From contig NZ_JAANOG010000007.1 of assembly GCF_019923745.1 (NCBI RefSeq), forward strand, positions 62,001 through 126,000: a DNA stretch of 64,000 nucleotides. Direction: 5' to 3'. Shown piece after piece: positions 16,831-27,700 of this stretch (position 1 is the first letter of the stretch; each line of letters starts with the position of its first letter). The notes under the pieces are model-generated. The model was not told where the DNA came from. It searched no databases and worked only from the letters and a program-made list of their open reading frames with translations. The stretch is from Aquirufa aurantiipilula. GTDB taxonomy: Bacteria > Bacteroidota > Bacteroidia > Cytophagales > Spirosomataceae. Made by a program: the position numbers and the translations under genes.

Positions 16831-17649
16831 TTAAACGACTACATTGTTTTCACGCAAGGCTTGATTCAAAGATGTTTTTAAATCTGTACTTTCTTTCCTT
16901 TTACCAATGATTAAAGCACAAGGAACGCCATAAGTACCTGCGGCAAATGTCTTTTGAATGCTGCCTGGGATAACTACTGAATTTTCAGGTACATAGCCAA
17001 TGTATTCTATAGGCTCTGGACCGCTTACATCAATGATCTTAGAACTACCAGTTATAGTAACACCGGCACCTAATACTGCTTTTTTACCAATATGAGCTCC
17101 TTCCACGACAATACAGCGGGAACCAATAAACGCTCCATCTTCAATGATGACAGGCGCTGCTTGCGGCGGTTCTAATACTCCTCCAATTCCTACACCACCA
17201 CTTAGATGTACGTGTTTACCAATTTGAGCACAGCTTCCTACTGTAGCCCAGGTATCTACCATGGTTCCTTCGTCTACATAGGCACCTATGTTGACATAGG
17301 ATGGCATTAGGATAGTTCCTTTCGCTAAATAGGCACCATAACGCGCTACAGCAGGAGGAACTACACGAACTCCTAATTCTTTGTAATTTGATTTTAACCG
17401 CATTTTATCGTGGTATTCGAATATACCCACTTCACTTACTGACATTTGACGAATAGGGAAATACATGACAATAGCTTTTTTCACCCATTCATTTACTTGC
17501 CAGCTTCCATCTGCAAGAGGTTCTGCTGTACGAAGGATTCCTTTGTCGACTTTTTCTACAACTTCTTCAATGGCTTGAATCACTTCCGGGTTTTGACGCA
17601 ACGAAGTATCGTCCCAAGCAGATTGAATGATATTTTCTAATGAATTCAT
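16831..17649 (-). CDS. dapD: 2,3,4,5-tetrahydropyridine-2,6-dicarboxylate N-succinyltransferase
   Basis: Succinylates tetrahydrodipicolinate using succinyl-CoA in the lysine/diaminopimelate pathway, feeding cell-wall synthesis. 272 residues from the ATG at 17649, chosen because MNSLENIIQSAWDD matches the usual N-terminus; an ATG at 17664 would add only five residues. The helical N-domain (to about 110) is followed by a left-handed beta-helix with hexapeptide repeats (GAYLAKGTILMPSYVNIGAY, GTMVDTWATVGSCAQIGKHV, GVGIGGVLEPPQAAPVIIED) and the C-terminal cap with NSVVIPGSIQK. All hallmark segments present. Confidence 0.95.
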   Translation of the reverse strand: MNSLENIIQSAWDDTSLRQNPEVIQAIEEVVEKVDKGILRTAEPLADGSWQVNEWVKKAIVMYFPIRQMSVSEVGIFEYHDKMRLKSNYKELGVRVVPPAVARYGAYLAKGTILMPSYVNIGAYVDEGTMVDTWATVGSCAQIGKHVHLSGGVGIGGVLEPPQAAPVIIEDGAFIGSRCIVVEGAHIGKKAVLGAGVTITGSSKIIDVSGPEPIEYIGYVPENSVVIPGSIQKTFAAGTYGVPCALIIGKRKESTDLKTSLNQALRENNVVV

Positions 17650-17881
17650 ATAATATGTATGCAAATTTTGTTACTACAAAGAACGGAGAAATTGCCTGTA
17701 TAATCAATATGACAAAGTAATTATCTACAGGAATAATGGAAAGCGCTAACAAATATCCGAAAAAACTCAGTAAAATTTAACTTCAACTTTAATAAGTTAA
17801 GTTATTGATTATCAAGTAGTTGATAATTTGCTCGAAATTATATTTGGTGAAAATTATGCTCGAATTTAGCTAAAAGAACAA

Positions 17882-17896
17882 GTGACATTCTGTCAC
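17882..17896. promoter_or_regulatory. operator-like palindrome GTGACATTCTGTCAC
   Basis: Six-base arms GTGACA / TGTCAC around TTC, perfect symmetry, in the divergent dapD-gap region, 267 bases ahead of gap and 233 bases ahead of dapD. Size and symmetry fit a dimeric regulator's operator; which one is unknown. Confidence 0.4.
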
Positions 17897-18007
17897 GCCC
17901 CTACCCTTCTTTGAACGCTGGGCAATTGGCTTATGTAAATATGCAAAAAAAGCTTGAATAAAAAACGTATCCAGCAATTTTTTTCACCAAATTCATATAA
18001 TTAGCAA

Positions 18008-18041
18008 TTTGGATAAATAGTTTTAAGCTTGTTTACTTTTG
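18008..18041 (+). promoter_or_regulatory. candidate gap promoter, Bacteroidota type
   Basis: TTTG at 18008-18011 and TACTTTTG at 18034-18041 match the -33 TTTG and -7 TAnnTTTG elements, spaced 22 bases (slightly long). Predicted start of transcription near 18048 would give a leader of about 100 bases for gap. Confidence 0.4.
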
Positions 18042-18125
18042 TATAAAGTGCCTCCTATGCGATTAAACATATATTTATCGTTCAATTTTTGAGAATTGAG
18101 GAAAAATGGCTATTTTTGATTTTAA

Positions 18126-19142
<1,017 letters not shown>

Positions 19143-19160
19143 TATTTCTTTATAATAAAT

Positions 19161-19188
19161 AAAAAAGGGAGGCTAGCCTCCCTTTTTT
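19161..19188. terminator. bidirectional terminator between gap and trmB
   Basis: AAAAAA - GGGAGGCTAGCCTCCC - TTTTTT: a perfect 16-base palindrome at 19167-19182 flanked by A and T runs, so it works for both convergent genes. The T run overlaps the trmB stop codon (19187-19189). Confidence 0.9.
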
Positions 19189-19846
19189 ATTTGTTATTAA
19201 TCGCTCGTAAATATTTGATGGAAAATCCTTTTTGGAAAAACATCTCCTCAAATCGGGTTTTGATTCCATAATGATCTTGATTCCATTCCGATTGATATAA
19301 ATCCCAAGTCTGGATTAGCAATTGCCAAGGCTCTTTAACGAGTTGCTCCAAAGAATATTCAAATAAGGAATCAGAATCCGTTTTTAAATGAACAATACCT
19401 TGGCTTTTCAATACAGTTTGGTATTTACTTAGAAAATATGGGAATGTCAGCCTTTTCTTCTCATCACGATCTTTCGGACGTGGATCAGGAAACGTGATCC
19501 AAATTTCATCTACTTCATTTTCTGCAAAAAACTCAGGTAAATGCTGAATGTGAATTCGTAAAAAAACGACATTCTTTAATTCTTCTGCTTCGGCTTGTCT
19601 AGCACCTGCCGCTAGTCGATCTCCTTTAATGTCAATTCCAATAAAATTTTTATCCGGAAATAATTTAGCTAGACCTAAGCTGTATTCACCCCGACCGCAA
19701 CCTAGTTCCAATACGATTGGATGCTTATTCTGAAAATAGCTTTCTCTCCATTGACCTCGACTTGATTCGAAAAAATCCTTACCTGATTGAATGACCCAAG
19801 GGGAACGTATGGCTAAATCGTATTTGTATTCTTTTCTTCTACTCAA
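19187..19846 (-). CDS. trmB: tRNA (guanine-N7-)-methyltransferase
   Basis: Methylates G46 in the tRNA variable loop with S-adenosylmethionine. 219 residues with the SAM-binding motif VLELGCGRGEYSLGLA (about 45-60), FIGIDIKGDRLAAGARQAE, and the TrmB signature DEIWITFPDPRPKDRDEKKR, where the Asp-Pro-x-Pro block forms the tRNA/SAM pocket, followed by LTFPYFLSKYQTVL. The stop codon overlaps the gap/trmB terminator. It is the last gene of a six-gene run read leftward from 27819; only 3 bases separate it from folC. Confidence 0.96.
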   Translation of the reverse strand: MSRRKEYKYDLAIRSPWVIQSGKDFFESSRGQWRESYFQNKHPIVLELGCGRGEYSLGLAKLFPDKNFIGIDIKGDRLAAGARQAEAEELKNVVFLRIHIQHLPEFFAENEVDEIWITFPDPRPKDRDEKKRLTFPYFLSKYQTVLKSQGIVHLKTDSDSLFEYSLEQLVKEPWQLLIQTWDLYQSEWNQDHYGIKTRFEEMFFQKGFSIKYLRAINNK

Positions 19847-19849
19847 AAC

Positions 19850-21139
19850 TTACACATTTATTTCAGCAACCAAATAGGTACTGCCTGTAATTAAAATAAA
19901 ATCGTTTTCCTTAGCTTTTTGTTTAGCTTTTTTAATTGCCTTATTCACATCTAATTCACAAATACCCTCCAATTCATGCTCCTGAGCCATTTTTTGCAAG
20001 GTTTCTCCCGAAAGTGCTCTTGGGTTTTGAGCCTGGCAAAAGATATATTTGGCATCTTTTGGGAATAATTTTAATACCAGATGAATATCTTTATCAGCTA
20101 CCATGCCTAAGATAATCCATAACTGACCATGGTTTTGTTGCTTAACCTGGGCTAATAATTGAGTTATACCACTTTCATTATGTCCTGTATCCGCTACAAT
20201 CCAAGGATTTTTTTGAAGTATCTCCCATCTTCCTCGTAATTGGGTATTCGTTTTCGAATTTTCAATTCCTTTTAAAATCTTATCCCATTGTAAAGGGATG
20301 ATATCCAGTTCTTGGATTTGTTCACACCAAGCTAAAATCCCTGCTATATTCTTAATTTGATATTCTCCTGCATAAGGAGATGATATTTCGAAATAGTTAT
20401 TCAGGCTATTTTTTCCTTGTAGGTAAAGTTGCTCTTGTACATTAGCATGTGAAGTCCATTGTATTTTATCCTCAGCAAAAACAATAGGTGCATGCATTTC
20501 CTCAGCCTTTTTGAGAAAAATACCTTCCGAAAAACTTTGTCGTTCTGAAATACAAATTGGGACTCCTTGTTTGATAATACCCGCTTTTTCACCTGCAATT
20601 TGTTCAAGTGTATCACCCAAAATATCCTGATGATCCCAGCTGATGTTGGTAATCAAACAAGCTTGTGGATGTATGATGTTTGTTGAATCCAATCGACCAC
20701 CTAAACCAGTTTCAATAACTGCCCAATCTACTCCTTGTTCTTTGAAATAAGAAAAGGCCATTAAAACCGTCCATTCAAAAAAGGAGGGTTTGATATCTTG
20801 AATGAGCTGTAAATTTTTCTCAACAAATTGAACCACCCATTCTTCGGCTACATTTTCTCCATTGAGTTTAATTCTTTCCGTGAAAGATTTAAGATGCGGA
20901 GAGGTATAAAGTCCTACACGAAAACCGTGTTCTTGTAAAATGGATGCCATAAAATGGGAAGAACTTCCCTTTCCATTGGTACCTGCGATATGTAATGCTT
21001 TGAAGGAATTTTGAGGATTCCCCAATCGGTCACATAATTGTTGGATATTACCCAGACCAGGTTTAAATGCTTTTTTACCTTCCCGGTGAAAAACGGGTAA
21101 TTGGCTGTATAAAAAAGCAATGACTTCTTTATAATCCAT
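19850..21139 (-). CDS. folC: bifunctional folylpolyglutamate/dihydrofolate synthase
   Basis: ATP-dependent Mur-ligase-like enzyme that adds glutamate to dihydropteroate and folates. 429 residues, normal length. The P-loop IAGTNGKGSSSHFMASILQ is near residues 51-69; VIETGLGGRLDSTN and the folate-loop LITNISWDHQDILGDTLEQI follow; the C-domain contains VADTGHNESGI, the usual D-x-A/G-H-N site. Only 15 bases from the TonB-like gene upstream. Works in the same pathway as folB at 4.3 kb. Confidence 0.95.
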   Translation of the reverse strand: MDYKEVIAFLYSQLPVFHREGKKAFKPGLGNIQQLCDRLGNPQNSFKALHIAGTNGKGSSSHFMASILQEHGFRVGLYTSPHLKSFTERIKLNGENVAEEWVVQFVEKNLQLIQDIKPSFFEWTVLMAFSYFKEQGVDWAVIETGLGGRLDSTNIIHPQACLITNISWDHQDILGDTLEQIAGEKAGIIKQGVPICISERQSFSEGIFLKKAEEMHAPIVFAEDKIQWTSHANVQEQLYLQGKNSLNNYFEISSPYAGEYQIKNIAGILAWCEQIQELDIIPLQWDKILKGIENSKTNTQLRGRWEILQKNPWIVADTGHNESGITQLLAQVKQQNHGQLWIILGMVADKDIHLVLKLFPKDAKYIFCQAQNPRALSGETLQKMAQEHELEGICELDVNKAIKKAKQKAKENDFILITGSTYLVAEINV

Positions 21140-21154
21140 TCGATGTTGTAAAAA

Positions 21155-22048
21155 TTATTTCGAATTGATTTTGAAAACAATGGTCCCTGTAGAAACTTCC
21201 GGACGTTCACCACCTGAGGTAGGCTTAAAACTTAATTTTTCTACTGCTCTTTTATATTTCTGAGCAACAGAAGCCGAAAGTGTGTTTTCAATGATCCTTA
21301 GGGAAATAATATTCCCACTTTCATCAATTTTTAGAGAAAAACGAATGATACCTGATTCATCAGAATCATCATTTACCTGTGGTCTAGAGGCCAATGCCCA
21401 ACCTGTCATATTCAAAGCTACGCCATTTCCTCCACCTATACCGCCACCGCTACCACCGCCTTTTCCTTTTTGTCCTGAATAAATAGCTGAATTATTGATA
21501 TCTCCGTCTAATTGCCCCTTATCACCTATTTTACCTTTATCGTTTCCATTTGAATTACCTCCTGGTGCATCGCTGCTTCCTCGTGTACCATTACTGCTTG
21601 ACTTCTTTTTAAATAAAGCAGATTCGTCAATTTTAGGTTGTTCTTCCACTACAGGCTTTGGAGGCTGAGCAGTCACTTTTTCGGCAGGCTTATCCGCAAT
21701 TTTTACCGAACTTTTCACCGTAGAGCTTAATAGTGGACTCTCTTTCGTTGGAGTAGTTTTTACAATTTCCTTTTTAGGTTCTACTTTTTTATCGGCAGGT
21801 TTTGACTCAATTTCATCTGGTAAATCATTAGCTTGATTATGGGTTTGAACATTTCCACCCCCTTCATCAGTATTACCATAGTTGACTTCAAATCCACCTG
21901 CTGGAATTTCCATTTTTACTTCATCGCCTGACCAAATATTCAAAGTCCAGAAAATCAACAAAAGCCCACCATTGATTAAAATAGTGAGCACTAATGCCTT
22001 TAACTGATTTTTTTTCTCTAGTTCTTTTTGTGCGAGAACGCTATTCAT
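21155..22048 (-). CDS. TonB-like energy transducer
   Basis: 297 residues. One membrane segment at about 17-39 (KALVLTILINGGLLLIFWTL) with a short cytoplasmic start, then a long Pro/Lys/Ser/Gly-rich spacer with a poly-glycine section (near 190-210), then a TonB C-terminal domain (FSLKIDESGNIISLRIIENT, KLSFKP pattern). TonB passes proton-motive energy from ExbB/ExbD to outer-membrane receptors; exbB/exbD are not in the window. The glycine-rich spacer is typical for Bacteroidota TonB-family proteins. Sits 4 bases after the HU-SPOR gene, in the same run as an outer-membrane barrel gene. Confidence 0.83.
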   Translation of the reverse strand: MNSVLAQKELEKKNQLKALVLTILINGGLLLIFWTLNIWSGDEVKMEIPAGGFEVNYGNTDEGGGNVQTHNQANDLPDEIESKPADKKVEPKKEIVKTTPTKESPLLSSTVKSSVKIADKPAEKVTAQPPKPVVEEQPKIDESALFKKKSSSNGTRGSSDAPGGNSNGNDKGKIGDKGQLDGDINNSAIYSGQKGKGGGSGGGIGGGNGVALNMTGWALASRPQVNDDSDESGIIRFSLKIDESGNIISLRIIENTLSASVAQKYKRAVEKLSFKPTSGGERPEVSTGTIVFKINSK

Positions 22049-22052
22049 ATCC

Positions 22053-23090
22053 TTATGGTTTATACACCCAAATGTCTAATTTCTTTTGGCTTTTTATTTC
22101 AGCTGCCTTTTTATAACCTGCTTCCATGTTGGTTTCTGTGCCAATACTTACACGAAAATGGATTTCTTCTTGAGCTTTGGGTAAAATAACAGCTTGATCA
22201 AATCCTTTGGCCTTTAATTCATTCACGGCTAATTCTGCTTTAGCTTGTGTTTGAAAACTGGCTGCCACCAAGAATACAGATTGATTATCAAGGCTTGCAG
22301 GAGTTTTTACGCCTTCTTTGTTAGGTTCAATGGTATTGGGTAAAATGCTTGAGTCGGCTTCAATGGCTTTTTCTTCAGGAATTGCCACCTTGCTTTCTTG
22401 ATTAACTTGAGCACTTTTCTCTTTTTTGATTTTTATTGTAAATGGACTCAATGAGCTATTTACATAGCGAGAGTTCGGTTCCGTTAAAAAATAGGCGCTT
22501 AGCCCACCTAATATAAAGGCTACAAGGGCATAAACATAGACTTTAGTACTTATTCTTTTGGGTACAATTTCCTCTTCTTCTTGGCTTTCTTCGCTGATTT
22601 CTTCATGCAAGGTCAAAGATTTTTCAATAGGATTTTCTATTAAAATAGGCTTAGAAATTTTTGAAGTAACAGGTAAACCTACAGGTAATAGACCAAATTG
22701 ACTTAAATCAAAGTTTTGCTCTGGATTTGGAAGGAATGAAATTTTGGATTCCGTGGTTAAACTGAATGTACCCAATTTTGCTAAAACCAAGGTTTGCTCA
22801 TTTTTCAATGCCTCTTTCAAGGATTTACTGAATTGATTGATTTGGTCAAAAGCTACTTTATGGCTTATACCCTCCTTTTTAGCCCAAGCAGTAGCTAATG
22901 TGCCATCATCTGACCGAAGTCTTTCATTGAAAGCAATCCATCTTTTTCTTGGGTAAATTATTTCCTCCTTAGCATTGAACTCAAAATCCTTTACATTAAC
23001 TACAAATCCTCCAAAATTAGGAATGATGATGCAGTCATGCTCATAGAGTAATGTTTCAATTAATTGAACTATGGAGTTGTTGATGGTCAT
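22053..23090 (-). CDS. HU-like (CCDC81-type) domain - transmembrane - SPOR domain protein
   Basis: 345 residues. Residues 1-130 match the prokaryotic CCDC81/HU-like domains (LLYEHDCIIIPNFGGFVVN, then a second unit with LAKLGTFSLTTESK). A membrane helix spans about 184-201 (VYVYALVAFILGGLSAYFL). After a charged linker, residues about 268-345 form a SPOR domain (VFLVAASFQTQAKAELAVNE, FRVSIGT, KKLDIWVYKP) that binds denuded glycan strands at the division site. So the HU-like part is cytoplasmic and SPOR periplasmic. The family is known in Bacteroidota; the HU-like partner is not established. One base separates it from the barrel gene. Confidence 0.86.
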   Translation of the reverse strand: MTINNSIVQLIETLLYEHDCIIIPNFGGFVVNVKDFEFNAKEEIIYPRKRWIAFNERLRSDDGTLATAWAKKEGISHKVAFDQINQFSKSLKEALKNEQTLVLAKLGTFSLTTESKISFLPNPEQNFDLSQFGLLPVGLPVTSKISKPILIENPIEKSLTLHEEISEESQEEEEIVPKRISTKVYVYALVAFILGGLSAYFLTEPNSRYVNSSLSPFTIKIKKEKSAQVNQESKVAIPEEKAIEADSSILPNTIEPNKEGVKTPASLDNQSVFLVAASFQTQAKAELAVNELKAKGFDQAVILPKAQEEIHFRVSIGTETNMEAGYKKAAEIKSQKKLDIWVYKP

Positions 23091-23091
23091 A

Positions 23092-24789
23092 TTAGAATGA
23101 ATAAGCTACGCTTACTGTATAGTTTAAGCCTTGTGAAGGGTAAAATAAATACCTTTCGTAATTTTTTCCAAGTAAATTATTTGCGCTAACTGCCGCATTA
23201 AACTTTTTAGTAATTAAATAATTCACTTTTAAATTTAGATCTATGATATCCTTCATGGCTACAGCCGTATTAGTTCTAGGATTTAATCCGTAAAGGCCAT
23301 TCATGTAAAATACATCTGGGGAGATGATGATTTTATCTTTGAAAGTGATGGAATTAGTAAAAGAAATGTTCATTGCTGGACGGTGATATGCCTTTTCCAA
23401 ACTTCCCAAATTCTCATATTGGTTGATGTCGTATTTCAAAACGGATAAGAATCTTTCGTTCAATTGGTAGTTAAATTGACCTGAAAAATTCATGACTTGC
23501 GCCTTTTTTAAATCACCAGCATAAATAACTGTGTATTTGGAGCTATCTGCTGTACTAGGTACAAAAAAGGATAAATTACTAAATTCTGAGTACATGAATT
23601 TAAATTCAAAATCAAAACTACGTTCATTGGATCCTTTAAAGCCACCAAATACATTGGCAGTTTGGGCTGTATTTCTTAAATCTATCTGATTTTTTAACCA
23701 CGGATTCTGAGCCGCCATTTGACTTAATGTATTGAAATAGGTATCACCCCCTAAACCCGCAAAAAAGTGTATAAAATTAGCTGCTTTGTAATCTAGTTTC
23801 ACTACTGGAAACAAACTAGTGGTATTGATTCCTTTCAATTTATCCTTTTCATTTACCACATTGATACCTGCATGTACGGATACGCGATCGTTTTTATAAA
23901 AGAAACTTGGTTTAACTCGATATAGCTCTCTGCGATTATTTTCCAAGCTAGCGTATTCGCTCATGGTCATATCCCCAGAAAAATGTGCTGATAAATTATC
24001 GTTGATCGTTAAAACGGTTTGAATCTTGCTATCCCAAATCCATTCTCTTTCATTTTGAGAAGTGGACATCATCGTTAATCCGGAAGTGGCAATGTAATCA
24101 AATTTGGCATCTTTTTTAGCGCTAGAAATACTACCAACATAGTTGAAGCGATCATAATAAACACCAAAGGTACCGTTGGCCATGTTGTTAAATTGCTCTT
24201 CAGGTCTTCCATACCAATTGGCCTCTACCCTTTTATACCCGATGGATCCATTGAGCAAATAAGTTGGAGTAAATGTTTTGCTATAAACTTTAATTTCATT
24301 TTCATTTCTCCCTGAGAAGCTTGTGGCTACAGGTCCTCTCCGATTTGCATCGTGATTGATGTATAATCCATGAAAAGAATTTTCATTGGGAGTAAATCCA
24401 AAATGGGCATTCATTAAGGTATGGCCATAATTACCAGCACCCACTTTGAAAACGTTTTTAAACTTAGGCCCATAAGATGACGTTAATTCATCTCCTTCTC
24501 GCGGATCAACGATGGAATTATTGATTTTGGGCAAAGAAGTTCCCTCCCATTTTCTATCCACCAAATCATATTTCATTTTACGATCTTTCCGCAAATCTTG
24601 AGCTTCTTCCAATGGATCAAATCCACGAGATACTTGAGGCTGAAGTTCGATCTTACGTGTTTTTTCTACTTCAATGGCTTCATCCTGAATGGATCCTTCC
24701 CTTTTTTGGGCAAAACCCTCAAATGCGCCTAAGCAGAGTCCGAATGTAGCAGTGAATAGTACTTTTTTAGCTGTTCGATTGAATCTCAT
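23092..24789 (-). CDS. outer-membrane beta-barrel protein, TonB-receptor-like
   Basis: 565 residues, signal peptide in the first about 27 residues (ending FEGFAQ). From about residue 110 on it shows alternating strands with aromatic girdles (FGVYYDRFNYVGSI, HFSGDMTMSEYASLENN), and the C-terminus YTVSVAYSF ends in the Phe needed for barrel assembly. It lacks the plug domain and TonB box of full receptors, and is shorter, so it is a plain barrel, maybe a transporter or structural porin. Spaced 6 bases from the large TPR protein upstream, so a joint envelope function is likely (inference). Confidence 0.75.
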   Translation of the reverse strand: MRFNRTAKKVLFTATFGLCLGAFEGFAQKREGSIQDEAIEVEKTRKIELQPQVSRGFDPLEEAQDLRKDRKMKYDLVDRKWEGTSLPKINNSIVDPREGDELTSSYGPKFKNVFKVGAGNYGHTLMNAHFGFTPNENSFHGLYINHDANRRGPVATSFSGRNENEIKVYSKTFTPTYLLNGSIGYKRVEANWYGRPEEQFNNMANGTFGVYYDRFNYVGSISSAKKDAKFDYIATSGLTMMSTSQNEREWIWDSKIQTVLTINDNLSAHFSGDMTMSEYASLENNRRELYRVKPSFFYKNDRVSVHAGINVVNEKDKLKGINTTSLFPVVKLDYKAANFIHFFAGLGGDTYFNTLSQMAAQNPWLKNQIDLRNTAQTANVFGGFKGSNERSFDFEFKFMYSEFSNLSFFVPSTADSSKYTVIYAGDLKKAQVMNFSGQFNYQLNERFLSVLKYDINQYENLGSLEKAYHRPAMNISFTNSITFKDKIIISPDVFYMNGLYGLNPRTNTAVAMKDIIDLNLKVNYLITKKFNAAVSANNLLGKNYERYLFYPSQGLNYTVSVAYSF

Positions 24790-24795
24790 CTTATA

Positions 24796-27700
24796 TTATT
24801 TTAAGGGTAAGCTTTCTAATTTAGTTTTGGCTGCCTGGATTACCTCGGCATCGCTGGAATTATCCACAATGGATTTTAAGGTAGCCCTGGCTTGTGGAAT
24901 GTTCTTTAAGGCAATAAAATTATCCGCCAATAAGATATATGCTTTTCCTAAAATGGCATCAGAGGCTTCAGAAAATACATTTCTGAATTTATCCAGTATC
25001 ATGTCGCTGGACTCTTTGAATTTTGATTCTTTGTACAAAAGACTTGCTAATTTCAATTGAGCTAAGGCACCAATGTCATTTTTATCCAATTTCGTAGTGA
25101 TTCCTAACCAATTTCTTTGATTGATGATATCACCTCCAGCTTCAAAGATATTCGCCATTTTTTCAGCCAATTTTGCTTTTTCTTCTTCACTGATTTCCTT
25201 TTGTTGGATCAATTCATCCGTAATATAAGCAGCTGAATCTAGCATATTGGCTGCTAGGAAAGTGTTTAATAAGCCATTATTCGCTAATAATTGGTCTTTT
25301 GCGCCCGAGTATTTGGATTTATATAAATGAAACAAATTAGCAGATGCGGAAAAGTTTTTATTTTCTAATTCAATTTCTGCACTACGCTGAATGGCTTTGT
25401 TAATCTGAGGATGAACATTTTGTTCTACCATCTTTTTGTAATAAACCAATGCATCCGATTTGTTATTGGTCCGATAGGCTGCATCAGCAATAAGGAAAGT
25501 AGCTTCCACTAAATTTTCATTGTTTGGATATTTTTCAATGAAGGCTTTCAGAGGAGCGATGGCCTTGTCGTATTTTTCACCTAAATAAATACCTTTTGCA
25601 GCACGGTATTCTAAATCCACATTTTCTGCTTCATCAGGACTACTTTTCTGGAAGTTGCCTAATAATTGTCCGAAATCTTCAGGTCTGCCTACTTCATTCA
25701 ATTCTTCTTGAAGTCCTACTAAAGCATCTTTTGCCGTTTTGTCGGTTGGAAATTCTTGAATGATTCGTTTGTAATCTGCAATGGATAATTCATGCTGATT
25801 GGTATTGGCATAAGATTGTGCTCGTTTCAATAAAGCCTGCGTGAAGTAAGGGCTTTTAGAATTCGTTTCAATTAAATCCGTGAATCCAGCAATGGCTTCC
25901 TTGTACTTGTTGGTATTGAAGGAAATGACATTTTCTTGGAATGCCGCATCATCTACATATTTAGAATTCGGGAAAGATGTTCTTAACTGTTTGAAACTTG
26001 CTTTTGCTTCAGTATCTCGATTCAAATAAGTCAATGTTACCCCTTTTTGATATAAGGCATAATCCTTCTCTGTTTTGGCCAAATCAATGGCTTGATTGTA
26101 ATAGGTTAAAGCTTCATCGTATTTTTTGGATACTAAATAGGTATCAGCCAAACGAATTAAAATGGTTGGGTTGTTTTTAGCGTCAGGACTTAATTTCAAA
26201 CGGTCAACATAGGCTTTAAATAATACATTCGCCTTATTGAAATCTTTGGTATTGAAATAGGCGTAGGCTAAACCGATACGTACTTTTTGTAAAAAATCGT
26301 TTGGTTTGGCTACTGGAGGCGTTCCAATTAACAATGGAGTATAAACTTGAATGGCTTGCTCGTATTTCTTTTGCTGAGATAAGGCCTCTCCTTTTCCATA
26401 TAATGCTTGAAACTTCAAATCAGCACTTTCTGGGTTTTCCGATGAAGTTTGAAATAAATCTAAGGCTTGATCAAACTTATTTTCATTATATGCTTTTACC
26501 CCCAAATTGTAAGTCAAAGTTTGGTATGCGGCATTTAATTTTGCATTTCGATTTGCTAAACCTTTTAAATAATCCAAGGCCGCTTGAATGTTATTGGAAT
26601 GTATAAAGGCATCAGCCACCAATTCGGTGGATTCTTCTGTAAACTTACTTTTTGGATATTTTTTATTGAATTCTTGAATAGCATATATGGTTTCACTCGC
26701 CTTCCCAAGATCTAATAACACCTTAGCATGATTAAAAAAGGCTTCTTCTTGAATTTGGGCATTAAAGGCCAAGTCCTTAGCTTGTCCAAATGCCTGCAAA
26801 GTAGCTTCCAAGTTTCCAGATTTCAATTGAGCCAAACCTAAAGTAAAGGCAGCATATTGAGCTAAGGTATCTTTTTTACTAGCTAGTGCTTTTAATTCAT
26901 CAGAAGCTTCATTGAATTTATTGTTTTTATACAGCGAATAACCAAATCGGTATTGAATTTCAGAAGTGATTTTGGTTGGATTTAATTTTTTGTACAAACT
27001 ATAACTGACAGCAGCTTTTTCAAAATAACCTAGTTTAAATTGTACTTCAGCCACCAAGAGCGATAATTCATCTAAATTATAGCCCGCTTTTTTCTGTTTT
27101 AATATGGGTTCTGCATAGTTTAACAATTCATTGAATTTACCTTCATGAAAATAACACATGGCAATCCAATTGGGAATATCCTTTCTAAAACGACTAGAAC
27201 CTTCGGCTTTTTTGAAGTCGGTATTGGCCTCCCCATACCTTTTCTCTCCAAAATTGATAACACCAGCGTAATAGGCCGCTGCAAAAGCGAATTCTTCTTC
27301 TGGTTCTACTTTAATTTCATTAAACAAAGGCAAAGCCTCTCTTAGATCCTTTAATTGATAATAAGAAACAGCTAATTTAAACTTGGCTTCTAAATTGGTA
27401 TCTGATGATTTACTTAAATATTTAATGGCTTTTTTATAGTCGCCATTATCATAAAAGAAACTTCCTATGCCACGCATTAATTTAACCGCTTGAGGATGTT
27501 CTGGGTAATTAGCTACAAAACGATCGGCCACAATTTCAGCTTCAGGCTGACTCATGTAGAGCGTACACATGGTCATGTAATATTCTGCCAAAACTCGTTG
27601 ACCCGCTTGCTCATTATTTAAGGGTTCCAAACTTGCTAAGTAGGCTGAAAACTCTTCTTTCGCCGCTACATAATTTTTTGAATCAAAATATTCTTTGGCT

